Positions 1 to 8,215 of a DNA stretch of 64,000 bases are shown piece by piece. The first letter of the stretch is position 1. The number at the start of each line of letters is the position of its first letter. This DNA is from UBA6623 sp965217195 (GTDB taxonomy: Bacteria; Acidobacteriota; Terriglobia; Bryobacterales; UBA6623): the NCBI GenBank assembly GCA_965217195.1, contig CBDCHL010000001.1, forward strand, positions 1-64,000, given 5' to 3'. Position numbers and translations under genes: made by a program. The notes beneath the pieces are model-generated. The model saw nothing but the letters and a program-made list of their open reading frames with translations. It did not search any database and had not been told where the DNA came from.

Positions 1-11
1 GCGAGACTCAG
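1..11. mobile_element. Terminal end of an IS630-type element (rest lies outside the window)
   Basis: The first 11 bases, followed by TA, are the exact reverse complement of the left terminal inverted repeat of the complete IS630-type element at 3566-4658, also followed by TA. The window therefore seems to start at the end of a second copy of the same element. Only the terminus is visible, so it could also be a solo end. Confidence 0.6.
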
Positions 12-241
12 TAGAGAAGTTTACACCCCTTCCCAGACCGAGCGCGCTTAATCCCCGCACCGTGGCCGCGACCAATCGCACTCGGCAGGCCACCCTTTTC
101 CGCCCAGACCTACTTCAGACGCATTGTTGGATTGGAAAATGCTCCCTGCACAAGCTTGTCGAAGGGGCAAAACACCGCTCAGATCAGGGGCTTGGCGGTG
201 CTATGATCGGATAGCTGGACGCGGGAGGCAGAGCATTTTCA

Positions 242-556
242 ATGGTCGCGCAAGCGAAATTCTCCATCGGGCAACTCGTGCATCACCGTTTGTTCGACTA
301 TCGAGGGGTCATCGTCGATGTCGATCCGGTTTTTCTCGGCTCAGGGGAATGGTATGAGCATGTAGCGAAATCCAAGCCGCCGAAAGATCAGCCTTGGTAC
401 CACGTATTGGTGCATGGTGGAGACGGTCGAACCTACGTGGCGCAGCGAAACCTGGAAGAGGACTCCTCTCGGGAACCCATCAGCCACCAAGAGTTGTCAT
501 CGTTCTTCAGCGGTTTTCGCGACGGTCGCTACCAAGTCAGTCACGCGGTCAACTAG
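242..556 (+). CDS. hspQ: Heat shock protein HspQ (YccV-like, hemimethylated-DNA-binding family)
   Basis: This 104-residue protein matches the HspQ/YccV family over almost its whole length. The N-terminal beta-barrel segment has the pattern KFxIGQLVHHRxFDYRGVI (residues 6-24), and the family signature EWYEHVAKSxPPKDQPWYHV lies near residues 38-57. In Enterobacteria HspQ is a small factor linked to protein quality control, including modulation of Lon, and was first described as binding hemimethylated oriC DNA. The ATG at 242 is preceded by GGGAGG at 223-228, about 13 bases away. It stands alone between the IS end at base 1 and the acyl-CoA dehydrogenase gene, on the same strand. The family call is firm; the role here is by analogy. 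Confidence 0.85.
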   Translation: MVAQAKFSIGQLVHHRLFDYRGVIVDVDPVFLGSGEWYEHVAKSKPPKDQPWYHVLVHGGDGRTYVAQRNLEEDSSREPISHQELSSFFSGFRDGRYQVSHAVN

Positions 557-859
557 ACTTGGACAGTGTCACGCATGCACCCAGCAAGGGAACGCCAACT
601 TTCACGCTCTTATAAACTATCACTCGACCCCAAATAGCCAGTGAGGACGCACTACGCCGGCGCCCTGCCACCCATGAAACCCGAGCCGGGCGCAACGCGA
701 AGGCGTGATCGAAAATTCCGTTTTTCTCCCTTGATTTGCCGCTGCGAGGATTCCCATACCCGCCTCATGAGGCACAAGCCTTGCGCCTGGCGCTGACCCG
801 GCCGCTCCGGGCCGATGTATCCTTTTCAGAGCACGTCCACAAAGTGGGGATTCTCTCTT
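557..859. other. Intergenic region between hspQ and the acyl-CoA dehydrogenase gene
   Basis: About 300 bases without a supportable gene. I see no strong terminator, promoter or repeat. Short ORFs here show no family resemblance. Confidence 0.4.
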
Positions 860-3196
860 ATGACACAGCCGGCAGAGCCGCGGGCTAGACCCGCCGACGC
901 TGGTCAACTCTCCTCCTATCCGGCGGCCCTGCCGTTTCTGCCGCTGCTCTATTCCGCTTGGGCGGATGGAGAATTGACACAAGCCGAAATCGAAAGCATC
1001 CAAGCAAAGCTGGCCGGGCAGTCTTGGCCTGAGGAGGGCGCTCACGAGGCGCTGCTGTCTTGGCTGCGTCCGGAAGCTCCACCTACGCCAAACCAGCTTC
1101 AGTCACTGTTGCAAACAATCCGGACGCTGGGTTCGGATCTGCCTCCCGACCAGCGCCGCTCTCTGGTCGAGCTTGGGGTGGAATTGGCCCAGGCCGCCAC
1201 CGGCGGCGCCATGGAATGGCCGCCCGCGGAAGTACGCCGGGCTCTGGCCGAGATCGAAGAAACTCTTGGCGTTGTGGGCGCCGAGGTTTCCGGCCGGCTT
1301 CTGGAGCAGCACTCGCCTCCGCTTGACGGCGGTCGTGTTGCCGGCGGCATTGATACCGAAGCGCTGTTGCGGCTCCTGGATGGCCCGCATCAGGAAGTTC
1401 GCGAGCAGGTGAGAGCCGTCCTCCGGCACCCAAGATTTCAGCACGTGCATGGGCTTGGCACTGCCTCCTACCGGGAACAGGTATATCGCTGGTGCCGGGT
1501 TCTGGCCGGCCATGGTTTTGGCGCTCTCAATTTCCCCGTGGCCTTTGGCGGCTCCGGCGACATGGGCAAGTTCCTTGCCGCCTTTGAAACCTTGGCATTC
1601 CACGATCTGAGCTTGCTCATCAAGTTCGGAGTTCAATTCGGCCTTTTTGGCGGAAGCATCCTGATGCTGGGAACCGAGCGTCACCACCGCCGCTATTTGG
1701 CCGATACCGGAACCCTTGCACTGCCTGGCTGCTTTGCCATGACCGAACTGGGGCACGGCTCCAACGTTTATGACATCGAAACCGAGGCGCATTACCGTCC
1801 AGAGTCGGAGGATTTCGAGATCGTCACCCCCGGCGAGTCAGCCCGCAAGGAATACATCGGGAACGCCGCCTGCCACGGCTGCCTGGCAACGGTGTTTGCG
1901 CAGCTTTTCGTCAGAGGCGAACGGCACGGAGTCCACGCCCTGCTGGTCCCAATTCGAGACCAGGACGGTAGTGTCCGCGACGGCGTGCGAATCGAGGATT
2001 GCGGTGAAAAACTTGGGCTCAACGGGGTCGACAACGGGCGGATCTGGTTCGACCATGTGCGCGTGCCCCGAGAGAACTTGCTCAACCGCTTTGCCGACGT
2101 GAGCTCGGACGGCGAGTATTCGAGCAGCATTCCCAGTCCCTCACGGCGTTTCTTCACCATGCTGAGCGCGTTGGTGGCGGGCCGAGTGAGCATCGCGCTC
2201 GGCGCCTTGAGTGCAAGTAAGTCCGGACTTGCCATAGCCATTCGTTATGGAGAGCAGCGCCGGCAGTTCGGACCCGAAGGCGGGGAAGAATTCCGTCTGC
2301 TGGATTATCGTTCTCATCAACGCCGGCTGATGCCGGCGCTGGCTTCCACCTACGCGCTCCACTTTGCGTTGCGGCATCTTGCCCGCCGATTCGTTGAGCA
2401 GTCCGAACAAGACGAGCGCGAAGTCGAGGGCCTCGCCGCGGGCCTGAAGGCGTATAGCACTTGGAACAATATCGAAACGCTCCAAACAACGCGGGAATGC
2501 TGCGGCGGGCAAGGCTACCTTGCTGTCAATCGCTTCGCCGCCCTCAAGGCCGACACCGACATCTTCGCTACGTTCGAGGGAGACAATACCGTGCTGATGC
2601 TGCTGGTGGCGAAGGGTCTATTGACTGAATATGGCCGCCAATTTGAAGATTTCCGGCCGTTCACGTTGCTCAAGTATCTCGGCCGGCGGGCCGGCGTGGC
2701 CCTGACGGAGCTGAATCCGGTCGTGACGAGGCTCACCGATGAAAGTCACCTTCTTGATGCGGAATTTCACCTGGCGGCGTTCCGTTACCGCGAGGAGAGC
2801 CTGCTGCGGTCGGCGGCGGCCCGGCTGAGACATCGTATTCATGAAGGACAGGATTCTTACCATGCCTTTAACGACTGCCAGGATCACCTGCTTTCAACCG
2901 CTCGCGCGCATGTCGAACGAGTCGTGCTGGAACAGTTCATCAAGGCTGTCGCGGCATGCCGGCCCGAATCGTTGCGAGACTCTCTCCAATCGCTCCGCGG
3001 ACTTTTCGCCCTCTCGCGGCTCGAAGCCGATCGCGGCTGGTTCCAGGAAAGCGGCTATCTGTCGAGCGGCAAATCCAAAGCCATCCGGGCGCAGGTCAAC
3101 AAACTCTGCGCCGAGCTGAGACCCGACGCCGTAGCGCTGGTCGACGCCTTCGGTATTCCGGATGAGTTGCTGGGAGCGCCGATTGCGGTTCCATGA
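860..3196 (+). CDS. Acyl-CoA oxidase/dehydrogenase family flavoprotein
   Basis: A 778-residue FAD-dependent enzyme, larger than classical ~380-residue acyl-CoA dehydrogenases and close in layout to acyl-CoA oxidases. The flavin/substrate-binding motif CFAMTELGHGSNV is near the middle, followed by GxxGLNGVDNGRIWFDHVRVPR. The C-terminal half has CCGGQGYL and then FEGDNTVLML, where acyl-CoA oxidases carry the catalytic glutamate (YEGENTV). The first ~100 residues hold a small helical segment resembling TerB-like modules (LPLLYSAWADGELTQAE). The likely reaction is alpha,beta-oxidation of an acyl-CoA in fatty acid breakdown; oxidase versus dehydrogenase cannot be told from sequence alone. I chose ATG 860 because GGGGA lies 9 bases upstream; an in-frame start at 815 has a poorer context. 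Confidence 0.85.
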   Translation: MTQPAEPRARPADAGQLSSYPAALPFLPLLYSAWADGELTQAEIESIQAKLAGQSWPEEGAHEALLSWLRPEAPPTPNQLQSLLQTIRTLGSDLPPDQRRSLVELGVELAQAATGGAMEWPPAEVRRALAEIEETLGVVGAEVSGRLLEQHSPPLDGGRVAGGIDTEALLRLLDGPHQEVREQVRAVLRHPRFQHVHGLGTASYREQVYRWCRVLAGHGFGALNFPVAFGGSGDMGKFLAAFETLAFHDLSLLIKFGVQFGLFGGSILMLGTERHHRRYLADTGTLALPGCFAMTELGHGSNVYDIETEAHYRPESEDFEIVTPGESARKEYIGNAACHGCLATVFAQLFVRGERHGVHALLVPIRDQDGSVRDGVRIEDCGEKLGLNGVDNGRIWFDHVRVPRENLLNRFADVSSDGEYSSSIPSPSRRFFTMLSALVAGRVSIALGALSASKSGLAIAIRYGEQRRQFGPEGGEEFRLLDYRSHQRRLMPALASTYALHFALRHLARRFVEQSEQDEREVEGLAAGLKAYSTWNNIETLQTTRECCGGQGYLAVNRFAALKADTDIFATFEGDNTVLMLLVAKGLLTEYGRQFEDFRPFTLLKYLGRRAGVALTELNPVVTRLTDESHLLDAEFHLAAFRYREESLLRSAAARLRHRIHEGQDSYHAFNDCQDHLLSTARAHVERVVLEQFIKAVAACRPESLRDSLQSLRGLFALSRLEADRGWFQESGYLSSGKSKAIRAQVNKLCAELRPDAVALVDAFGIPDELLGAPIAVP

Positions 3197-3565
3197 GCCC
3201 TGCACCAAAAACACGAGGAATCAGGACCGTGAACCTGGGAAGGCGCTTGCGAGGGAATCGCAGCAGCCCTTTTGACTCGAGTCGGTGATCCGTCGTCCCC
3301 TTCGGTTCGGCAGCAGATTGTTCGCTTGGCGGTTACCCTTCCGCCCGACCATCGGTTAAACCCCAATAGCGGTGGCGGCAGCGTAGCGATTTCGCCCGAT
3401 GGCGCGGGGTTGGTTTACGTCGCGAGGCAAGGCGAGACTAGAAAACTTTTTCTTCGCCGGATGGATCGATTTGAAGTCAGGCCGCTTCCCGGGACTGAGG
3501 GGGCCATGAATCCTTTCTTTCACCTGACGGTGATTGGGTCGGATTCTTCGCGGGTAGCGCCCCTA

Positions 3566-4658
3566 CTGAGTCTCGCATAATATACTGTCAATCGAGACAA
3601 AGAGAAGACTGTTTCCAGAAAGCGGTAATCAAGCGCGGTTTGCGGCGCATTCGCCGCAGCGCTTTGCGGGCGCGCTCGTCGAGTTCCCAGTAGTCCTTCG
3701 GGCAGACGTTGGGCAACTCGTGCTGCTTCCAGTACGCCCAAATGTATTCCACCGGGTTCAACTCCGGCGCATAGGGCGGCAAGTACTCCGTTGCGATGTG
3801 ATCCTCGGAGAGCTGGATGAACTCCCGCACCAGGCGGCTGCGGTGCGCCGGCAGCCGGTCCCAGACGATCAGCAGTGGGCCGTCGATGTGGCGCACCAAA
3901 GCCTTCAGGAAGTCGATGACCTCCAGCTCGCCGATCGCGCCGGGATAGAGCCGGAAGTAAAAGTTGCGCAACGTCAGCCCGGCCGACACCGACAGCTTGT
4001 CCCAGTTGAAGTTGAACTCCAACACCGGTGTCTCGCCGCGCGGCGCCCAGGTGCGGCAACGATGCGGCTTCTGACTCAATCCGCTTTCGTCGATGAAGAC
4101 GATCGTACGTTCTTCTTTGCGGGCTTTTTTTTAATGGCCGGCCAAGTCTTGCGCTGCCAGCCGCGGATGGCCTCTTCGTTGCGCTCCCGCGCTTTGCCGA
4201 CGGGCCGTTGCGGGCTCCAACCGAGCGCCCGCAGGATCTTCCAGACATGGCCCTCGTGATAGCGCACGCCGAACTCGTCTCCGATCAGACGAGCGACCCG
4301 CGGACAGCTCCACAGCGGCGTCGGGAAGCCGTGCGCCTCGGGGCCTTCCAGCAGCAACGCCTCGAGGCGTTCGAGCTGCGCGGCGTCCAACAGCGGCTTA
4401 CGGCCGGCGCGGCCGGCCTGGCGCAACCCGGCTTCGCCGTCACGCCGGTATCGTCGCAGCCACTCGCTGACGCTTTGCCGCGCGACCTTCAATCGCCTCG
4501 CTGTCTCGGACTGACTACAGCCTTGCTCGACCAACCGGATCGCTTTGAAACGGCGCTTCTCCAGGGCCTCGAAATCCCGCCGTACGCCTTTTGTATTTCC
4601 CATACATACAAAGACGTACGTACCCCAAAAAGGTGTCACTTTATTTTGCGAGATTCAA
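3566..4658 (-). mobile_element. Complete IS630-family insertion sequence, TA target duplication
   Basis: A 1093-bp element with imperfect terminal inverted repeats of about 25 bp. The left end begins CTGAGTCTCGC and the right end, read inward, begins TTGAATCTCGC; the next ~14 bases also match with a few changes. It is flanked by TA at 3564-3565 and 4659-4660, the duplication expected of IS630/Tc1-mariner transposition. It carries the two-frame transposase listed separately. The insertion lies inside a decayed propeller gene that reads through in frame when the element is removed. Confidence 0.9.
3588..4603 (-). CDS. IS630-family transposase, two ORFs probably joined by -1 frameshifting
   Basis: The upstream ORF (ATG at 4603, stop at 4076) encodes helix-turn-helix domains with CSQSETARRLKVARQSVSEW and a winged-helix region ending near SPQRPVG. 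The downstream frame begins at the A-run and reads ARKEERTIVFIDESG, which supplies the first catalytic Asp, then LLIVWDRLPAHRS (second Asp) and YAPELNPVEYIWAYWK (Glu of the DDE triad), ending at 3588. The overlap contains eight A residues on the coding strand (4132 down to 4125) followed by G, a classical slippery site. Slipping back one base joins the frames, giving a protein of about 335 residues, the usual IS630 size. All DDE residues are present, so the element looks functional. Confidence 0.88.
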
Positions 4659-4897
4659 TAGGAGGGTAGCTGTGGGCGGCGGAACGCCTGTAAGGGTTAG
4701 TGAAGTACCGCCGGCCGCATCTCCTTTTTTTAAAGGGAGTTGGGAGAGACGCGACACTATCCCTTTCGACACTCCCGGCGGCGGCATATGCGAGTGCCCG
4801 CCGCGGGCGGAAAGCCCGAGTCGTTGACGACGCCCGACTACGATCGACGAGAACTGCAACCCAACGGAACTCCCCGCGCTTGCTGAGGGCGAGCCTC

Positions 4898-5644
4898 TCA
4901 AGCGCCATCGGCTGCCTCGGCGCCGTACACCACGATCGACTCCAGGGTGACCCTCGCATCGTCGGTCGGGTTGACCAATCTTACCTCCGCCCGGTGCGGG
5001 CCATCGTCCAGCGCGTACTTCCAGAAGAGGTAGAAGCGACGCGTGGTGAACTTGGTCGGCCACTTGGCGGTTTCGACCAGCTCACCATCGACATGCAACT
5101 CGGCCTCGAAGACATAGTCCTCGCCCTCTGACGAGGCGGCACCCATCAGGGCGAAACCGATGCCGTCGAACTCGAAGTCGTAGGTGTCGGCGAGTGTGAG
5201 CGGCTGGTGTTCGCCCTTGCTGTCCGGCGTTCCCAGCGGACGACGCTCCAGAGCAACGTGGTTCTCGAACGCGTCTTCGAATTCGATGGTTTCCCCGTCC
5301 TGCACCCTTATCGCGACGCTGTCGTCCTCGACCTGCCCGCCGCCTCGCCGGATCATCTCCAGCGCATGCTTGTAGGACAGCTCGTAGGCACCGTTGAGCG
5401 AGATCGTCGTGTAGGCGAAGTCGAGCCCTTCCACATCCGCCAATCCTTGTTTCCAGAACTCCGGTATCTGGTCGTACCCATAGATCGTTCCGAGAATGCC
5501 CGCAGCCGACGCCGGATTGCAGTCCGCATCGTCCCCAGCGCGCGTGGCGATTTCCAGCGTTCGCGAGAAGTCACCGTCGCCATACAGCAGGCCGAGCACG
5601 ACCCAGGCCGCGTTGATCTTCGCGTCGATGTTGAACGGGGCCAT
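4898..5644 (-). pseudogene. ADP-ribosylglycohydrolase-family protein, N-terminally truncated
   Basis: The 248-residue ORF starts abruptly inside an ADP-ribosyl-GH fold (INAAWVVLGLLYGDGDF) and contains the C-terminal metal-site motif RAGDDADCNPASAAGIL, equivalent to the GGDTDTNA motif of the family. The N-terminal half, including the first metal-binding TDDT-like motif, is absent. After about residue 115 there is a beta-rich C-terminal domain (tyDFEFDGIGFALMG, FEAELHVDGELVE, RAEVRLVNPTD) like a carbohydrate-binding or jelly-roll module, often attached to secreted relatives. The ORF ends about 90 bp from the stop of the metallo-beta-lactamase gene on the same strand, so a deletion joined the two. 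It is unlikely to be catalytically active. Confidence 0.7.
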
Positions 5645-5735
5645 GAGGCCTCGGGAGCGGGTGGCGATTCCGAACCCTGTGTAGCTTACGTAGCCTAGAT
5701 TCTCTGCCCGCTAGGGTACGGCGGTGGCAAACGTT

Positions 5736-7649
5736 CTAACTCAGAGTGTCTACGATGGCTTCGGCAAATTCCCCCAAGGGCTCTCTGTTCACCGAGACAT
5801 CTATGCCGAGTACGTGCCGCCGGCTGCTCGCTCGCGGGGCTACGGCCCTCAGCCGGATCTTGCCTTCGGTGCGGGGAGGGATCTCTGCAACGGAGCGGTT
5901 CTGCTCCGTTCCCCATCCTTCTGGAAGGCGAAGCCCTGCTTGTGCGCTCATGGGCCGGGCTGAATGATTCATGATCCGTGCTTCCATCTCGACCGGGCTG
6001 CCGGGAAGCACCGTCTGGCGGTACGGGTACGCCCGAATCCAGAAGGGATCCGTGCCAAAATTCGGGTCGTTGTAAGGAAGCAGGCGGCCATAGAGACGCC
6101 GGCGTTGCTCCAGCAGAGCTATGGTCTTCCGCAGATAGTTGGTTGACATCGGCGTGAGGCGGGTAAAGGCGAATTGGGGCGCTCCTCCCCAGTGCGCCGA
6201 CACCATCAGGTCCGGTTTGATCTCCAGCAGCAGCTTCAGGCATTTCTCATAACCGACATCAGGTCCTTGGAAGTTGCGATTCTCGCTGCAGTAGTCATCC
6301 AAGCCCCAATTGCCAATCGAATCACCGCTCAGAAACAGCTTGAAGCCATCCCGCTCAACGAGCATGCCCGCGTGATAAAGCGTCTGTCCCGGAAAGTAAT
6401 AAGTGGTGAATCGAAATCCTTTCCAGTGCATCGTTTCTCCGTGCTCGGTCACTCGATCGACGTGGATCGCCTCGGGTATGAGGCAGGGCATGTTATAGGC
6501 GGTCGGGTGCTCGATGATGTCCACCATCTCCTTCTGCACATAGACTTTCGCGCCGAAGCGTTGCCGGGCTAGGTTGACAAACTCGGTGTGATCGTTGTGG
6601 TAGTGAGTGATCCAGATCGCGTCGATCGGACCAACTTCTTTGGCCTTGATCATCTCAGCCAGCTTGTTGATCGCCGAAAGGGATCCGCAATCGGAAAGGA
6701 ATACCGTGCCGTCCTCCGCGACAATGGCCTGTGTCGTCGATTCGATATGGCGGAACCAGTTCGGCATCGGTTTCGGGTCGAGCGGCGGCAGCATCCGGTG
6801 CTTGTCTAGCGGATAAGAATTGGGAAAGTAGACCCGCCAATAAGCGGTCGTAAAGAAATTCTCCATCACCGCATCCAGGTTCGTCTTCAGTTCCGCGACG
6901 GACGAGCCGGGATCCTTCATGACTTCGCCGTGCGAGGGCACCAGCAGGTCGGGCTTGCGCTCCAAAACGCGATCCAGACTGGCCTTCACATCTCCCGCCG
7001 CCCCTCCGAAGCCGACATATCCAAAAGGCATTCCTGGAAGCGCCTTTTGCAGGCTGTACATGTCCCGGATCTTGCCCGGGCTGTGGATGAGGTCGCCGGT
7101 AAACGCCACGCGCTTGCCTTGCACCTCGACGAAGTAGCTAACCGAACCATCGGTGTGCCCTGGCGTGTCAATCACTTCGAACCGCAAATCCTCCCATTCG
7201 AGGGCGTCACCCTCTTTCACGGTCCGGGTTACCGGAACGGATTCCAGCAGAGTGAACGCGTGCGGCCTGAAGTTGTAGCGCTTGAATAAAATGGTGTCTG
7301 ACGAGTCCCAAAACCCATTCGCATCCGTAAACAGGTTTGCTTCGCTCGCCGGCACCGCCAACTTGGCGCCGGCAGCGGCCAGTCGCGCGGCGCCTGATGC
7401 CTGGTCCCGATGATGGTGGGTGAACAAGACCCAGGTCACGGGCGCGCCGCCCGGAGCCGCTGCCACGTCACCGCAGTCGATCATCAGGCTCTTGCCGTTG
7501 CGTTCGAACACCGCGGTGTTGACCGCGCCGCGGATCAGGCGCAAGCCGGGCAGGATTTCCAGCGTCTCGGATGCTCGCGCGGCGAGCGGGACCGCGGCCA
7601 CCGCCCCCAGCAAGGCTCGCCGGGAAAGTGCGCCACGTTGTCGTTTCAC
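5736..7649 (-). CDS. Exported protein with two tandem metallo-beta-lactamase domains
   Basis: A 637-residue protein with an N-terminal signal resembling a Tat or Sec leader (SRRALLGAVAAVPLAARA, residues 9-26). The first MBL domain has the metal motif THHHRDQ (77-83), then DTPGHTDGSV, FTGDLIH and PSHGE. The second MBL domain has THYHNDH (around 348-354), YFPGQTLYHAGM, LSGDS and SAHWGG. About 110 residues at the C terminus resemble an NPCBM-associated/Ig-like beta domain. Both metal sites look largely intact, so both halves could be hydrolases; the substrate is unknown. The start is GTG at 7649 with AAGGAG five bases upstream, and it overlaps the stop of a small upstream ORF (GTGA), suggesting translational coupling. 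Confidence 0.85.
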   Translation of the reverse strand: MKRQRGALSRRALLGAVAAVPLAARASETLEILPGLRLIRGAVNTAVFERNGKSLMIDCGDVAAAPGGAPVTWVLFTHHHRDQASGAARLAAAGAKLAVPASEANLFTDANGFWDSSDTILFKRYNFRPHAFTLLESVPVTRTVKEGDALEWEDLRFEVIDTPGHTDGSVSYFVEVQGKRVAFTGDLIHSPGKIRDMYSLQKALPGMPFGYVGFGGAAGDVKASLDRVLERKPDLLVPSHGEVMKDPGSSVAELKTNLDAVMENFFTTAYWRVYFPNSYPLDKHRMLPPLDPKPMPNWFRHIESTTQAIVAEDGTVFLSDCGSLSAINKLAEMIKAKEVGPIDAIWITHYHNDHTEFVNLARQRFGAKVYVQKEMVDIIEHPTAYNMPCLIPEAIHVDRVTEHGETMHWKGFRFTTYYFPGQTLYHAGMLVERDGFKLFLSGDSIGNWGLDDYCSENRNFQGPDVGYEKCLKLLLEIKPDLMVSAHWGGAPQFAFTRLTPMSTNYLRKTIALLEQRRRLYGRLLPYNDPNFGTDPFWIRAYPYRQTVLPGSPVEMEARIMNHSARPMSAQAGLRLPEGWGTEQNRSVAEIPPRTEGKIRLRAVAPRASSRRHVLGIDVSVNREPLGEFAEAIVDTLS

Positions 7650-7756
7650 GCGTTCTCCTTTCTAGTGGACTCGACCGTGCCGTCGTTTCCTAAACTAACG
7701 AGTGTCGTCGCCACCGTGATCAGGATCATCGTGGGCAGAAGTGGAATGGACTCCAT
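7646..7756 (-). CDS. Possible 36-residue single-span membrane peptide coupled to the MBL gene
   Basis: The ORF from ATG 7756 encodes a short hydrophobic peptide (PLLPTMILITVATTLVSLG) with a charged tail. Its TGA overlaps the GTG start of the tandem MBL gene, and the Shine-Dalgarno of that gene lies within its last codons. The ORF remains open upstream to an ATG at 7861, which would give 71 residues. No strong ribosome-binding site precedes ATG 7756. It may be a leader peptide, a small membrane partner, or the eroded end of a longer gene. Confidence 0.35.
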   Translation of the reverse strand: MESIPLLPTMILITVATTLVSLGNDGTVESTRKENA

Positions 7757-7861
7757 AGTTAGAAGAGTTCCCAGACGGGTAGAAGCGTTCCCGCAATTCC
7801 CAGGCGTATCAGCCAGGACTTCCTTTTCGGCCGTCCTGGAGAGATACGGTAGCCGATCCAC

Positions 7862-8215
7862 GGCCTCGAATCAACCGTTTTCGCGCTGCTGCCACGTTCG
7901 GTGCTCCTTTCGCCGCCGCTCCGGCCTTCGAATGCTGCCCGATCGTAACCGTTCCGACCAAACTGGGGTGCCGACCTTGTCTGGTGTGCCACCTTATGAA
8001 TGTGGCCGACCGCACCGCGCCTCAGCCCCCGAACGCAAGAAGACGAAAGTCGCAGTTCCGAACACGGATCTCCCAGTCGCTACAGCTACCGGAACTGATC
8101 CGATCCCGTTTTTTGACACTACGCCCTCAGCGCTGCTGCCCGACTTAGAGACCAGGGGATCTGTGGTATCACTATGTCTTCTGCGCTGTGATGGCGCTAG
8201 CCCCATCGTTTCGCC
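7862..8215. other. Intergenic region between divergent MBL and symporter genes
   Basis: About 350 bases of spacer. The plus-strand ORF crossing it (7410-8219) is mostly antisense to the MBL gene and has no family resemblance. I see no clear promoter pair or repeat. Confidence 0.35.

Larger units (their letters stand above)
3275..4850 (+). pseudogene. TolB/PD40 beta-propeller remnant (kinase-associated type), frameshifted and split by the IS630 element
   Basis: Two fragments flank the IS. The left part (about 3290-3563) encodes SGGGSVAISPDGAGLVYVAR and LPGTEGAMNPFF, the style of PD40/WD40-like propellers that follow eukaryotic-type Ser/Thr kinase domains in Acidobacteriota. After NPFF the frame shifts by one and continues as SPDGDWVGFFAG. 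The right part (4661-4850) continues as RRVAVGGGTPVRVSEV, then GSWERRDTI and TPGGG, and after another frameshift VPAAGGKPESLTTPDYDRRE. Removing the IS and one TA joins the halves exactly in frame as FFAGSAPRRVAVGGG. No kinase domain or remaining propeller blades are present, so this is a short relic with at least two frameshifts besides the insertion. Confidence 0.8.
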
